A DNA stretch of 64,000 bases from Madurella fahalii (Eukaryota; Ascomycota; Sordariomycetes; Sordariales). A program made the position numbers and the translations under genes. Position 1 is the stretch's first letter. Each line of letters begins with the position of its first letter. Under the pieces are notes generated by a model. That model saw only the letters and a program-made list of their open reading frames with translations, was not told the origin of the DNA and made no database searches. Of the stretch, positions 11,074 through 23,050 are shown piece by piece. The stretch is from the NCBI GenBank assembly GCA_029876055.1, contig CM056875.1, positions 5,295,001 through 5,359,000 on the forward strand, written 5' to 3'.

Positions 11074-12948
11074 ATGAGGGAAGCAAACTTCAGCATTCCC
11101 AATGTCAACAAGGCATCGGTAGGCATCACCACAGCCCTGTATGACCGGCGGGCGCTCGATTGCACATCGACCTTGCCCTTGATTAATTCGCTAAACCACC
11201 TCGCCTACCTCACCACGTCATCGGCTCGCATTCGCGACATCCTAACCGTCGATGGCGGCATCGAGAAGCTCGTCTGCATCCTGAAACAGGGACGCAGCAA
11301 GGACATGATGGACATGTGGAAATGGAACCTGGCCTTTCAGTGCGTTGTCAACATAGGCGTTAGGGGCACAGAGGCTGTCCGGACCCGGGTTGTCGAGGCC
11401 GACATGGTCCCCGTGATCGCCACCATCCTCGACAACTACATCAAAGTCATCGAAAGGGTCCGCGAAAAGGCCGAGGAAGCCAAGAAGTCGGACCATCACC
11501 GTCACCGAATCGGCGGAAGCAGTCGTGTGCACAAATCGTCCAGTTTCTCGTCAAGGTCCGGAAACCTTGATGTGGACCAAAGAACTTTCCGCCGGCAAGC
11601 CCCGCCACCATCGATTGATGTGTCTGCTGCCCTGGCCGGCCCGTCCGCGGCGGTGGTCCATTCCAATGCCGATGCGACACCGACCGCTCCGCAGTTTCAG
11701 GTGACTCCTCCCCCGGACCGGACTCCCTTGACCGCCAGCCGTCCCCACCACCATCTCAGCAGCAGGCCGCAGGAGTCGTCCCGCCACACTCTTCTCTCTC
11801 CTGCCCCCCAGTCGGCACAATCACTCGCGCCTACCGTGCCATCTATGGACGCAGCCGACGGCTTCGTCAGACCTATTCGGGACACCGATCGCCTTACAGG
11901 CATACTACCTTTCTCTCGGCCGGCAATGACATCGCAGCCGGCTTCGCCTACGACTCCCCTACCGCCGCCGCAGCTTCGGTCTCCCACTGTGCGGCCCGCT
12001 TCCATGCTTGCCCCTACGGGTCGATCCCGAAGACGACCCTCGATCCGTCATCAGCACTCAAGCGCCGCCGAGCCCGATGACTTGAATGTCGAGGGCACCG
12101 CCTCCGATGAAGCCCCAGACGCCGAGATGTCCGGGACAGGGGACATTCAACCAGAAGTCGGTGTCCAGGAGATCACAGTGGAAGACGGAGACAGCATTAT
12201 GGCGGGTGGTGCGATCGAACTGGCCACTCCCACCGTTTCCGAGACCCAGGAAGCCGGGACTTTCAATATTACACACCAAGGCCCGGATGGCAGCGCTACC
12301 ACTAACAATGCCCCAACACCTGTTCCCACCATTGGCTTGTCCCCTAATCGGCCAACCTTGGTGAGCCCGCCGCAGCCGAGCTTGCCAAACGCGAGCGTCC
12401 CGCGCTACCTACTCGATCGGCAACTCAGCCCGAACCCGCAGCTACTCGCCGCCATGCCTCGGGAAGAAGACGTCCTGATGTCACTGCAGCTTCTGGCATA
12501 TGTCTCAAAGTATTGCAACCTCAGGAAGTACTTCCAGAGGAGCCACCTGGTTCCAAAGCTCAAGATTGGCAAGGAAATTCAGCTTCTCGACGGCGCTGAT
12601 CCGGTGGCGCTCGAAGCTGAATTGGAAGAAGAGGACGAAACGTGTGAGGAGGAGTACACATTGCCCAACGACCTCAACATCTTCCCGCTGGTAGAGAAGT
12701 TCACGGTCCGGTATCACAGCACCGACATGCAGTACTGGGCTGGGGTAGTTATGAGAAACCTGTGCCGGAAGGACGACACGCGCGGAGGCATCCGGCAGTG
12801 CGCCTACTACCAGTGCGGCAAGTGGGAAGAGTTCCCTCGGCAATTCGCAAAATGCCGCCGGTGCCGGCGGACCAAATACTGCAGCAAGGAGTGCCAGAAA
12901 AGTGCGTGGGCATATCATCGTCACTGGTGCATCGCCGCGACGCAATGA
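11074..12948 (+). CDS. samB: MYND zinc-finger protein SamB/Mub1
   Basis: SamB of Aspergillus and Mub1 of yeast belong to one family; Mub1 acts with the ubiquitin ligase Ubr2 to turn over the proteasome-gene activator Rpn4, and SamB affects conidiophore development. It is a single exon of 624 aa. The ATG at 11074 gives MREANFSIPNVNKASVGITT, the conserved family start. Residues 1 to about 150 form the helical armadillo-like region (LALINSLNHLAYLTTSS-type segments, CVVNIGVRGTEAVRTRVVEA). A long disordered middle rich in Pro, Ser and Thr follows. A conserved block around residues 470-560 contains MSLQLLAYVSKYCNLR and YTLPNDLNIFPLVEKFTVRY. The C-terminal MYND finger at about residues 578-619 shows CAYYQC, CRRC, YCSKEC and a final HRHWC. 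The chain ends just after it, as in homologues. Confidence 0.9.
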   Translation: MREANFSIPNVNKASVGITTALYDRRALDCTSTLPLINSLNHLAYLTTSSARIRDILTVDGGIEKLVCILKQGRSKDMMDMWKWNLAFQCVVNIGVRGTEAVRTRVVEADMVPVIATILDNYIKVIERVREKAEEAKKSDHHRHRIGGSSRVHKSSSFSSRSGNLDVDQRTFRRQAPPPSIDVSAALAGPSAAVVHSNADATPTAPQFQVTPPPDRTPLTASRPHHHLSSRPQESSRHTLLSPAPQSAQSLAPTVPSMDAADGFVRPIRDTDRLTGILPFSRPAMTSQPASPTTPLPPPQLRSPTVRPASMLAPTGRSRRRPSIRHQHSSAAEPDDLNVEGTASDEAPDAEMSGTGDIQPEVGVQEITVEDGDSIMAGGAIELATPTVSETQEAGTFNITHQGPDGSATTNNAPTPVPTIGLSPNRPTLVSPPQPSLPNASVPRYLLDRQLSPNPQLLAAMPREEDVLMSLQLLAYVSKYCNLRKYFQRSHLVPKLKIGKEIQLLDGADPVALEAELEEEDETCEEEYTLPNDLNIFPLVEKFTVRYHSTDMQYWAGVVMRNLCRKDDTRGGIRQCAYYQCGKWEEFPRQFAKCRRCRRTKYCSKECQKSAWAYHRHWCIAATQ

Positions 12949-14604
12949 TATACGGGAAAACGCTTGTTGGGAAACCGTGGTCGTTCTTGATACCCCCCGG
13001 GCTTTTGTTTTTTTCATGGATCCTCCCCGGGATACCCCTTTGCATGGCGTTATTCCATAATGTCTACTGGCAAAATTCTCTACTTGGTCGGCTCCGAGCG
13101 CGCGGCATGGCGAAGCACAGCACACAGCATATCATCTCTACCGGCACACAACCACACATACAACATACATAACTCCCCCGGCATGGCATGGATGGCGTTG
13201 CACGATACCACGAGGATTCGGATGGGTCCTCGGCCATTTTCAGACACTGTCTTGGCTCTTTTGTCCTCTTTCCTTACTAGTAAATCATGGATTGCGTACA
13301 CTCACACATCACACATACTCAGCGGTTCACAGGTGCCACTCGATGTTTGTTTACCTTTGTGACTTGTATCCACCAGCCGGGGAGATCAGTGGGATGGGAC
13401 AGGGGAACGCGGGGCAGCCGGCCTTACGCCAGTATCTTGGATTGAGATGTTTCTTTCTTTGTTTTCTTCTTTTTTTTGGGTTGCGTGTCTGTGGCTGTAG
13501 CTGTGGTTGTGGTTGTGGCATTATACCTGGCATGCTAGGTGAAACTTTTTTTTTAGCACTCGGCAATACCAGGGCTGGCGTTCTTGCTCTTTGGTTCTCT
13601 CCTTCTTGGTCTTGTGGGGTTCCTCTTTTTTGGTTCTTGATGATACGATTGAATTCGTGTTCTCCTTTCTGTTCTTCATGTTACTGGATTGATGACATGA
13701 TATATTATGGCATGGAGTGAAATGAAAGCATCCTGTTTTTTCTTCTCTAGCTCTCCTCGTCGTCGTCCTCGTCCTATCTGTAGTGTCTGTCTGAGGTATT
13801 TGGCAGTACATAAGGTTATTTTGGATCAAATTGTGTCCCCCCTCTCGATTTCTATGTGCTTCTCCACAAGACGTATTATGTGGCGATGTCTTCCTTGGTT
13901 GGGCACTTGGTCCGTGAGCTGTCTGTAGTATGTATGTCTGACAGGGTCAAAATGATGATCAATGAAGAGATGACGCGCTGGCTCTCTATGTACATGTGCC
14001 GATAGCGCCCGAATTCGATCTTGGGTTTCGATAACCGACGTATCTGTGAACGATACATCAAGGAGTATCAAACACCGAGACGAGAGAAGATAGTTACTAG
14101 AGTTGACTAAGCTTGAATCATTGGTCCCGCGAATCCGGCACCGGCACATTTCCCCCTGAATTTCCCTGTTCCCGTAGTCTTTGTTTTCCCAGGGCATGTG
14201 GGACGGAGGCGAGACAATAGGGAGGTCCGTTTGTCTGTCTCAACTATGCGCTCTGCTTCTCGAGATTGACGAGGATCCTTTGTGACCTCATCGGAACAAA
14301 GGAGTTCCCCATCCAGCTCATATCCTCTTCTGCCCTCGCTACGCTTTAGGTATTACGGTGGCTGTTCACCAAGTTCATCCCAAGCCCAGTGGGTCAACGC
14401 TCGGTTATTGTGCGCGTAAAGCCCATTACGTGGCAAGCAACTACAAACAACCTTGCCTTTTTTCCTTATCGACATATGCGTGGCCGACTCGATAATGACC
14501 ATTTTGCGCCAAGTGCTAAGCCCACCTCGCGAGGATAGTAGCATTCAACGGATATACATAACACCTCGACCGAGAGAATTCAGACGATCTCCGTTCATCC
14601 ACCT
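12949..14604. other. Convergent intergenic region
   Basis: This region lies between the 3' ends of samB and EBP2. The first ~900 bases are T-rich and look like 3' UTR. I see no supported gene. Confidence 0.5.
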
Positions 14605-16003
14605 CTACCTCTTCCCGGCCATCGCCTTCCGCCGGCTCTTGCCCAACCGCGGCGCCTTCCCATGCTTCTTACCACCGCCGGCGGCCCCTCCACCGGTCTT
14701 CATCCGCTTGGCGCTGAAACCGCTCAGGTCGCCCGAGGACATGGCATCGCCCGACTTGGCGAAGCGCTTCTTGCCGCCGAAGCCGTACTTGGCATCCTTC
14801 TTTTGCCGCTTGGCGTTGGGCGGGCCGTGCTCCCCGGCGGAGCGCTTCTTGGACTTGTTCGAGTGCGACGCGAGCTCGTTGTCGACGGCTACGTCGAAGA
14901 GGTCGTCCGCTTCGTGGGCGCCCAGGGCGGAGGAGCCGCCTTCTTGACGTTCTGCAGCAAAGTTAGTATGTTTGGGGGTGGGGCAGGCGGAAGGGAGAGT
15001 TCTTTGGTAGGAGGATTAACGGGAACGAGCAGTGGGTGATGGACGTACTCCGCTTGAGCAAGTTGATCTTGTCGAGCGTTTCGCGCTTCTGCTTAGCGCG
15101 CTCCTGCTGCTTCTGCACCTGGACCTGCTTGCCAAACTTTTTCAGGTCGCGCTGCTTGCGCGCCTCGGCGGCCGCCTTCTTGGCCGTCGCCTCCTCAACT
15201 AGCTTCGCCTTGACCTTCTCCATGGTCGCGTCGCTCCGCACGGTCTCGGCGAAGTAATCCGTCGGCCGTGTGAACGGGACGCCCTCCTTGCGTAGCAGCA
15301 TGCGGCCTTGCCGCGCCGCCTCGAGCGACTGGTTCATGAAGGCAATCTCACGCTGGAGGTCGTCCTCGATGGAGGGGATCGACTCCTCGGTCCGCTTGGA
15401 CGAGACGACTGATTGGTGGAAGGCGAAGGGGACGGTTTTGGGGTTGGTATCGAGGGCGATGCGCCGCAGGGCGGCGAGCAGGCCTTCTTTGTTGTAGATT
15501 GTTTGGCGCGTGCGGGTGCCGGCCGCGATGTTTTCTTCGTCTTCTTCGTCGAGGTCGGTGAGCTCGTCTACGTCAATCTCTTCTTCCTCGCCATCCTCAG
15601 CTTCCTCCTCGTCATCGTCTTCTTTCCCCCTGTCGTCTCCTCCTCCATCAGACTCGAGCTCTGATTCCGAGTCGGAGTCGTCTATCGCCGCGATGTCGAT
15701 GCCTCCTTGCTCCCCCTCGTCCTCGCTCTCATCTGAGCCGTCATCCTCGTCGCTTGATTCTCCGCCATTTGCCTTTCTTTTGTCTAGTCTGCTTCCATTG
15801 CTCTTTGGCACCGCCTCCTCGTCGCTGTCGCTGTCCTCGTCCTCGTCCTCCCACTCTTCCTCCTTGTCCTCAACCACCTTCTCCGTCACCGGCTCGTTGC
15901 TCTTCCTCCTGTCGGCTTTTAGTTTGTTTGATTTGTTTTTCGTAGTTGCTTGCTTCGCCTTGGGCCCTGTCTTGTGGGATTGTGCCGCGCCTTTCTTCGC
16001 CAT
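14605..16003 (-). CDS. EBP2: rRNA-processing protein EBP2
   Basis: Ebp2 is a nucleolar factor needed for 27S pre-rRNA processing and 60S subunit assembly. There are two exons, 16003-15049 and 14951-14605, with a 97-bp GT-AG intron, giving 433 aa. The N-terminal ~165 residues are a Lys-rich start followed by a very acidic Asp/Glu/Ser tract. The conserved Ebp2 domain follows: YNKEGLLAALRRIAL, DDLQREIAFMNQSLEAAR and PTDYFAETVRSDATMEKVK, then a long Lys/Arg/Gln-rich helix. The splice joins NLLKRK to RQEGGSS. The basic tail AKYGFGGKKRFAKSGDAMS and GKSRRKAMAGKR is the expected family end. Expression is probably co-regulated with other ribosome-biogenesis genes, as suggested by the telobox upstream. 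Confidence 0.93.
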
Positions 16004-18369
16004 TTTTGCTGTTGGTGGGGACGATGAATTGGATTGATTGAGGACTTGCAGCTTTGCGCCTCCGAAACTTTTTTTTGGCTGGTTGCTGCGATTGAGCGAT
16101 AAGCTAAGATAATGGGTGGGGCAGAGCAGCCTTGCTCCAGATACATAACCCTAACCCACTTACACCCAGCCAGTCGTGCAAGGCCACAGGACATCAGATA
16201 TGGATTTCTTTTCCCATGCGTATCTTTTTCCATTTTCCCCACACATCATATTGTATTAACCATCCTGCCCCAATTCGGCTTGGTTTTTACCGAGGTGATG
16301 CCTACTCTGTGTCTTCTTGAATCGACGCTTCAATGACTGGTTGCCTGCAAGCGTAGATAACCAAGGGAGTGAAGTAGGAGGCTTCGCGTTACATAAAGCC
16401 TTTCCCTAGAGGGTTACCTAGGGAAGAATCAACAGATTATAGCATGGACACACCCAGAAGGCCGCTGCGCTGGGACTTTCTCTAAGCTGATTTTGCACAA
16501 CGGCGACTACACCGGCAAAGTCGGGCATCTCAATACCCCGAATACTCGCAGTTGCAATCACAGTCATGCATGGGACAAGTGAGAGGTGCATCAATCGGCC
16601 TCGGTTCTTATATACGAATCGAATCCTCCCGTAAAAAGAACAACGGCCTGGAGAAGAAGAAGAGAAAAAAAAGAAAAGATACGCACATCAACTTCCAAAC
16701 TTCCCTCCCGTCACTGATTCCATCCCCAACTTCCACCTCCCAATCCCAAAAAGTGATCATGAAAAGTATATACAATTTCTCCAAGAAACATTGGAACGCT
16801 CCCAAACCACGCTCTCCACCTGTCTCATCACAAAACGCCCATCAGATCCCACCACGTCTCTCTCTCACACTGACCCTCCCCAAAATGAGACAAGAAGGTC
16901 GCGAGTCTCCCAATCCCATTACCGGCATTGGGGAAGGTGTGCGAGGAGGAGGAGGAAGATTGGTAGTGGTGGTGCTGATGAAGGCAGACCGGAGAAGAAG
17001 AGAGAGTCGAGTTTGGTTTCGAAGTCTGGTTGTATGTACTGCCGCCAAAGCTGGTCCGGGTCCAGGGTCAAGCGTGATGAGGCGGGAATGGTTCGAAAAG
17101 GGAAATGCCGAGAAGGGGGAAGGCTTGTTGAGTGTGGTTGTATGTATGTCATTTGCTCTTTCTTTCCTTTTCCATTTCTGGCTGTGCTTTGTTGTGAAAA
17201 AAGTGTGCGCACTGAGAAGTGAAGAGGTAAAAGGGTATGTGGTTAAAGTGAGGCCGATGATGGTGTCTGGGGTTGGCAAACGAAGACACAACGAGACATG
17301 CTTCCTCGTCCTGAAGGCTTCGACAGCTCATGTCCTGAAGGAGAGCCAGAGCTGGGAAGAGGCTTCATGATATTGGCAGAGGAGACGGAGGAAAAGATTT
17401 GTCGAGTCAGATGGGTAGAGGCCGAAAGGACCCTCTTCCTCATGCTGACTGGTGGGATGTCTCATGTGATCTAAGTGCCGGATTCCCCAGATTTGTCACT
17501 TTACATGACAATGCAGTAGGGGTTGGCAGCGGTCTTGGGGACCTGGACTTGAGTAGTGGAAGGCATGTTGATTGTTGTGTTGGGTTGTTCTGTGTAATGC
17601 AGAAGACGTTGTTAGGGGTGGTGAGAAGAAGTCGGTTTGATGTCGGGAGAGATGCAGGTTTATATCCTCTTTCTTCCCCCAGTAAAACTCCATGAGACGG
17701 TGCTGTTGGTCAGGCTTTCTTACTATTCTCGCCGCTGTCAAGTCTCCCGGAGAGAGGGGGGAGAGAATGGAGACCGGTGTGAGCCCTTAGTATTCTTTGA
17801 TACCTTGCCCCTGAGGAGACGCGGCAAAAAACATGCAATAAAAGGGACCAGTCTCGTTCAAAGTCTGGTAGCGGGCTCATAGTATTGTGCTCTTAATATT
17901 GTTCTCCAAGGGACAAGGGGTTACTGATGAAGAATGAAGCCTTCTAGACCTCCAAGACAAGGATGGAAAATGGGTAACCCTGGAATCGCCAGAGATCATT
18001 GGCCTTTGGATCCTTTCATTTGTTCTCCTTCATAAAATTGAAAGCATAGCAGTTGGCGATAACGATACGGTGGCGTTGAACTTAGCATTGTGGCCTCCTG
18101 ACCCCTTAGTATTGTTTATCCCGCGCCGATTGCCACCCAACCACTATCCCGCAAGTCAAGCGCTGTGCCCGCAAAAGTTGGCCAACAAAGCATAGATGCA
18201 CACCACCATATAGTAATGAAACTCATAAGCCATCCGTTCCCGCGCCGGCAAACTTTCTAGAACCCGCTGCCGTCAGCGAGCGCTTCGTCCCGCCGACGGG
18301 CCACGTGAAAGGGGTGTAGACACCAAGCTTCGCCGAGCGTCTAGGACATCATTATTCTCCCAATGCGGC
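16004..18369. other. Intergenic region, no supported gene
   Basis: This region includes the EBP2 promoter and the sequence beyond the cyanase 3' end. The longest open frame (272 codons, 16552-17370, plus strand) has no domain, is low in complexity and overlaps equally long frames on the other strand, so I do not call it. Confidence 0.5.
16147..16157. promoter_or_regulatory. Telobox-like element upstream of EBP2
   Basis: AACCCTAACCC lies about 145 bp upstream of the EBP2 start codon. AACCCTAA-type teloboxes are known promoter elements of ribosomal-protein and ribosome-biogenesis genes in several fungi and plants. The link to EBP2 is inferred from position. Confidence 0.5.
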
Positions 18370-19033
18370 CTAGAACCGAGTAAAAGGAAGCCTGTTTTTG
18401 TCAGAAGGTGCGGGTTGCGGCAAGGTGCGAAAGGGTGAAAAGAAGCCAGGGCGGGAGCGAAGATAACGAAAAAGAGAGACAACGGTAATACCAAGAAAGT
18501 AACCTCGTCGAAGAAAGCAGGGGGAAGCGAGGAAGCCAAAACAGGGCGAGAAAGATCCTGAGCGAGACTCACCACTTCCCCCTGAGGGTGATCACCACCC
18601 AGCTTGCGCCCGTCTCATCCACCTCCTTCTCCACATTGCTGTTGAAGCAAATTGCGCTCATGATGCCGTCGCCAAACTTCTCGTTCAGGACCGCTTTGAA
18701 CGCATACCCGTAGTTCTGTACGATCTCGTACAGCCTGTAAATCAGCGGCTCGACGGGGGGCATGGGCCCCGCGCGGCCACGGTCGGGGAAGCCCATCATC
18801 TGGGTGGCAATTTGCTCCAGGGGGACGCCGAGCAGGCTCGACAGCTTATCGACATCCTCGGGCGAGGCCTGTGCTTGGCCGTAGAAGAGTGCGGCCACAG
18901 CCACCTCGCTCCGGCCAAGGTGCTGGGCAATGGCCTCAAAAGTGAGACCCTTTTGGGTCTTGGCGTCGAATAGAGTTGCCGAGTAGGAAGGGAGGCGGCT
19001 GATGATGGAAGACTTGCCTTTTGTTAGTGGCAT
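18370..19033 (-). CDS. cyn1: Cyanate hydratase (cyanase)
   Basis: Cyanase converts cyanate and bicarbonate to ammonia and carbon dioxide in the cytosol. There are two exons, 19033-18573 and 18391-18370, giving 160 aa. Unspliced, the frame stops after RGKW. A GTGAGT donor overlaps that codon, and a 181-bp intron leads to a 22-bp last exon that completes WLPFTRF, the expected cyanase C-terminus. The N-terminal ~80 residues are the helix-turn-helix-like domain (LTFEAIAQHLGRSEVAVAAL). The catalytic triad is present as Arg100, Glu103 and Ser126 in YRLYEIVQNYG and GDGIMSAI, offset by four from Arg96/Glu99/Ser122 of the E. coli enzyme. The downstream neighbour on the same strand, AIM6, is unrelated. 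Confidence 0.95.
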
Positions 19034-19631
19034 TTGCTTTCTCTCCGTATTGATGTACCTACATCGAGGGAAGCGAGTCTCTGTTGGTCTGCCATTTTGG
19101 ACGGTTGATGAGTGTTGCCTCTTGGCTCTCTCCTTGAAAACTGTAAACGTGTGTGCAGAGTAGAATGATGCGGGTGAGATAGACCCTTTTTCTTTTCACC
19201 TCTCTAACAACTCGTCTTATAGCAGCAATCACCCCTCCCCTCTTCCCCCTCTCCACTCCATGCTTGGTACTGATGTGCGGGACGTCATGGCTGCTAGCAG
19301 GTGGGGACCCCGCCGGCTGGCGCTGCGGATGAATATGTATCCCCGCAGGAGATAAACCGGAGACTCGGGAACCTGGAAGCTTGGGGCGGGGCTGCACCAA
19401 GGAGCCATCTTTTCCTGCAGCACAGGGTAGATATCGCAGTCACAGCCATCTTTCTGTGTGTCATGGAATCTTGGCTCTCAAATTCAGGACTCTGTACTCG
19501 TCTGGCTAACCGCAAGAGACACTCCGGTCCGGTGCCGGCAATTACGCCGGCTTGCCGGCCACCTTCGGGATCCGCAGCCTCCGCCCAGCCAAGGGAAGCG
19601 TCATGCTTCTCCAACTCATGGCATTGGCCGA
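19034..19631. other. Spacer between AIM6 and cyanase
   Basis: About 600 bases that should hold the AIM6 3' UTR and the cyanase promoter. No gene is supported. Confidence 0.5.
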
Positions 19632-20817
19632 TTAGAAGGTGCCCGGCGCCGTCCAGTCCTCCCTCGTGGCAGCATGCAAATCATCGACATTAAGCATATC
19701 AATTCCCTCCTCGACGAGAACCTTCCAGATGTTATTCCTCACATGGATCGGCCATGGAGGCAGCTCCCAGTACCGCGCTTTGAGCCCCCGGTTGTGGGCT
19801 TCGCGTAGATGGGACCTGATCTTCTCTAGTTGCTTATCAGTCGGCGACCCCTTCCACCACACAGCCCCAATAGCTTTCCAGAAGGAAGTGCTTGCGTAAT
19901 ATGAGTTGGTCGAATTAAATGCCGAGTCCTCGAGGCGGTCCAGAGGCGCATCGAAGAAGGCGTCCCGGTAGGTCGAGTTTGCGATTATCTGGTCAAAGGG
20001 CGTGTTGCCCGTCCCAACCACGGTGATAGGGCGCCGATGGAATTGGTCATTCTCGACGTAGCTGAGCCACCCTCTCTCGCGTAGGGGCGCAAGCTGCTCC
20101 ATGACCCATGGCCATGTTTCCGCGCCGCCAGTTTTGAGGTCGACCAAGAGGACCAGAGTTTGCGACGGGTCTGTGTCGAAGACGCCGTTATTAGTTCCGT
20201 CGTAGAATTCTGTTTTCGGATTCTGTCTAGTCAAGATATCGACCAGAGGGTTGATGTAGAGCGACTGGAATGTCCGGTTTGACTGTAACGAGGCCGTATC
20301 GTGGCCGACGAGAAGGTCGCCATTCCGGAGCCACACATCTGCTTCGACCCCGGTACAGCCAGCATATATCGCTGAGAACAACGGGACCTTGCGCCAATAG
20401 TCGTTGTGGGAGTGGCAAGGAACGGGCACCACGTCTCGAAGGAAGTCGGTAGGGTACCACGCTAAACCCTCAGTGCCGGTGCCTGGCTTGCCCCAGTCGG
20501 CAAAGGGGTCCTCCTTGCTACTGCGTCCGCGCAGGGCAGGTTGCCTTGCTTGGCCGACAACGGTTAGCGCTATGATTAACGCCCTAGCACATTAAGTCAG
20601 TATGGCGGAGGCAATCCAAGGGCTGTCTGCCGTACAATGTTGCCAGGCCACATAGAATGCCATATACGCGCCACGGCCGCTCCGTCGTCGGTTTCTGCTG
20701 TCGAATTCGGACGGCATCGCGTTGCGCCAAATCGCCTCCCGCCTCCACATCCCCGGGGACGGCGACGTATTTGACATTGAGTCCCGACTTGGACTCACCA
20801 TAGCTCCGGAAAAACAT
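19632..20817 (-). CDS. AIM6: AIM6-like glycerophosphodiester-phosphodiesterase-fold protein
   Basis: The yeast member is named for altered inheritance of mitochondria; no biochemical activity is firmly assigned, but the fold is that of GDPD/PLC-like phosphodiesterases. There are two exons, 20817-20636 and 20583-19632, with a 52-bp intron, giving 377 aa. The intron falls inside the membrane anchor, and splicing yields GILCGLATLALIIALTVVGQ at residues 53-72, which makes a good single signal-anchor helix and supports the model. The catalytic-type motif PCHSHNDYWRKVPLF is followed by GVEADVWL and LLVGHD, matching the HxxND...ExD...H pattern of GDPD enzymes. Near the C-terminus ARYWELPPWP and DMLNVDDL are typical of the family. 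The product is probably anchored in a membrane with the domain on the lumenal or outer side. Confidence 0.88.
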
Positions 20818-21547
20818 GGTCGACTAGATAGTTGATGAAATATTGTCAAGAGCTTTGGGTCCTTAACCACCGCGCCTCGCTCTTATTATCAGGAGGGCCA
20901 AGCCAAGGCGGACCGGCTGATGACGGCGGGTGGCAGGGGCCGGCCGCGCCGGTGATTCACCCCTTCACCAGACCCACCGAATGCCGATACGGCACGTCTC
21001 ACGTGGCGCAGCTGAAGATCCCATTTGCGAAGATCCGGCACCATGAGAAAAGTTGTGCTGGCGCGTATTAGCTGGCGCGTATTTGCTGGGCAGTACATAC
21101 ATCAAGGCCGATTACGCTGAGCGACATGACATGAGCCGAGAGAACTTCCCATTTTAGTGTACACGCGGTGCTGCTGAGAAGTGAGTTTTTGAATGCAGAG
21201 ATTTGAGTACGATGCAAGATCTTCATGGCCTGACTACGTCTGCGTTCCGCGATGCTCACGCTGAAATTTAGCGCTAAATTTACATACTCCATATGTGCGA
21301 TTCCAGCGTTCCGTCCCTTGACGGGGACGGGATGAACCCAACGATACACTGGAGCTTCGACTGGCGGGGTCCGCCATCCAAGCACAGGTTCAACGCACAA
21401 TTCTACTGGATCCACATGGGTTATCTTATCTGAGCTGGTGGGGAAATTTTCTGACTTGTGAGCACCCGTCGCCGCCGGGTTCCAGACAAACTGCGCAAGA
21501 GAGAGATTCGACAAGCGTAAAGCCGCTCGGAGGACCAGTTGCACACC
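20818..21547. other. Divergent promoter between AIM6 and the CCDC137-like gene
   Basis: About 730 bases shared by two divergent genes. I see no further gene. Confidence 0.5.
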
Positions 21548-22559
21548 ATGCCGCACAAACATACCCGACGAGAGAAGGATGAGTCAACGTAAGCGAATTT
21601 CTTATGCGGGCTCTGCCAATTGCATCATCTAATAATGGAGCAGCTTCAACCTCCCTCCAACCCAAATAGCAAAACCGCTCCCGCCAACGATCAGCTCCAA
21701 GAAGGGTGCTGCGGCCCAAAAGAAAGCCAATGAACTTCAGAAACAGAGCGGCCAGAAAAGGAAACGCGGCGGCGCTGACACGGACGATGCGCCACGCGCC
21801 TTCAAGCGGATCATGGCCTTGACGAGCGGGAAGAAGCCAAGATCGGGCCTAGACAACGGCGACGCGCCCGAGAAGAAAGTCAAGGGCAAATCCAAGGCAG
21901 CCGGCAAGAATGGGACGGGCTCGGCTTCTTCAAACCCTACACTAGCCTCCACAGATGAACTCAAAATCAGGCCTGGCGAGCGGCTCTCGGAGTTCAGCCA
22001 CCGGGTGGATGCGGCGTTGCCCGTCAGCGGGCTAGTTAATAAGACGGTCAAGAACGGCAAGGACCCCCTCGGGCTCAAAGTAAGGAGGACCAAGAAGGAG
22101 AAGAAGGTGCACAACATGTACGCCGAGTGGCGCGAGATTGACAGGAAGGTCAAGGAGAGGAGGGAGGAGGAGCTCGAGTTGGCTGAGGAGCGCGAGATGG
22201 AGAATGAGGCGCTCGGGGTCTCGTGGAAGCTCGAGCTCGAGGCGCGGGGGAAGAAGAAGAAGGGGAAGAGAGCCAAGTATATTGGTGAAGAGGCCGGGCC
22301 GGAGGGGGACCCTTGGGCGGAGATTGTCAAGAAGAGGGGCGAGGCCAAGGTTGGCATCAACGACGTTGCGCAGGCGCCGCCTGAACTGAAGCTGCCCAAA
22401 AAGAACCTCCTTGTTCGCGGTGCAGCGGTGGCCGTTGAGGATATCCCCAAGGCTGCGGGCAGTCTTCGGCAGAGAGAGGAGCTGCAGGGCATTCGGCAAG
22501 AGGTGGTGGCTTCATACAGGAAGATGATGAGTGAAAGGCGGCCGGCGGTGGGTACCTGA
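21548..22559 (+). CDS. Basic nuclear protein, CCDC137-like
   Basis: There are two exons, 21548-21588 (only 41 bp) and 21644-22559, with a 55-bp intron, giving 318 aa. The start reads MPHKHTRREKDES and splices into FNLPPTQIAKPLPPT. The protein is highly charged. It carries a basic segment (KQSGQKRKRGG, likely nuclear localisation), then RAFKRIMALTSGKK, a block IRPGERLSEFSHRVDAALPV and a Lys/Arg/Glu-rich coiled coil at about residues 170-240. The order of features, with a late VGINDVAQAPPELKLPKK segment resembling the FGEVVxQPPEL motif of animal CCDC137, suggests that family, whose members are nucleolar/nuclear. I judged this by eye, so the family call is moderate. A role in ribosome biogenesis is inference only. 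Confidence 0.65.
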
Positions 22560-23050
22560 GAGAGCCGGACGTGATCTAGAGAATCCACTACATTATGCCC
22601 AAATATAAGGACTCTGGTCTGACAGGCCGGTTTTGCATCTGAGCGCCCGGCGGTGAGTTGAATGCGAAAGCAGCTGCCCGCTGCCAACACAGCACCTCAG
22701 GTGCGTTCTTGGTGATGCGCTTCCATGTGAATGAATCCGAACCGCGAATTCGATGTTCGTTCTGGTGGGGTTATAAAAGACGAAGCGTTTCCGAACTTTG
22801 ATGGCCTGCGGCAAGCACCGTCTGTGTCCCTCAGCTGTGCAAATACGTACCTCCACACCCCACCTTTGAGTGACCCCTCTGCCCCTCTGCCCCTCCGCCA
22901 AAACCCAAAATCCTGTCGTTTCTGCGCCGCCGCCGCATCTTCTCAATTCTGCTACCATAAAATAACGAAGCACCAGCGTTCGACTCCAACATCGACTCAC
23001 AATCAGCGAAATTTTCCCATCTCAACGATGAGACGGGTTGCGTCGCCATA
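22560..23050. other. Spacer before TFIIIC gene
   Basis: About 490 bases that should contain the CCDC137-like 3' UTR and the TFIIIC promoter. A run of CCCCTCTGCCCCTC near 22874-22895 is pyrimidine-rich and lies close to the likely transcription start. Confidence 0.4.

Noticed and set aside
16552..17370. 272-codon plus-strand open frame
   Set aside because: Low complexity, no domain, and similarly long frames overlap it on the opposite strand. No splice or promoter evidence.
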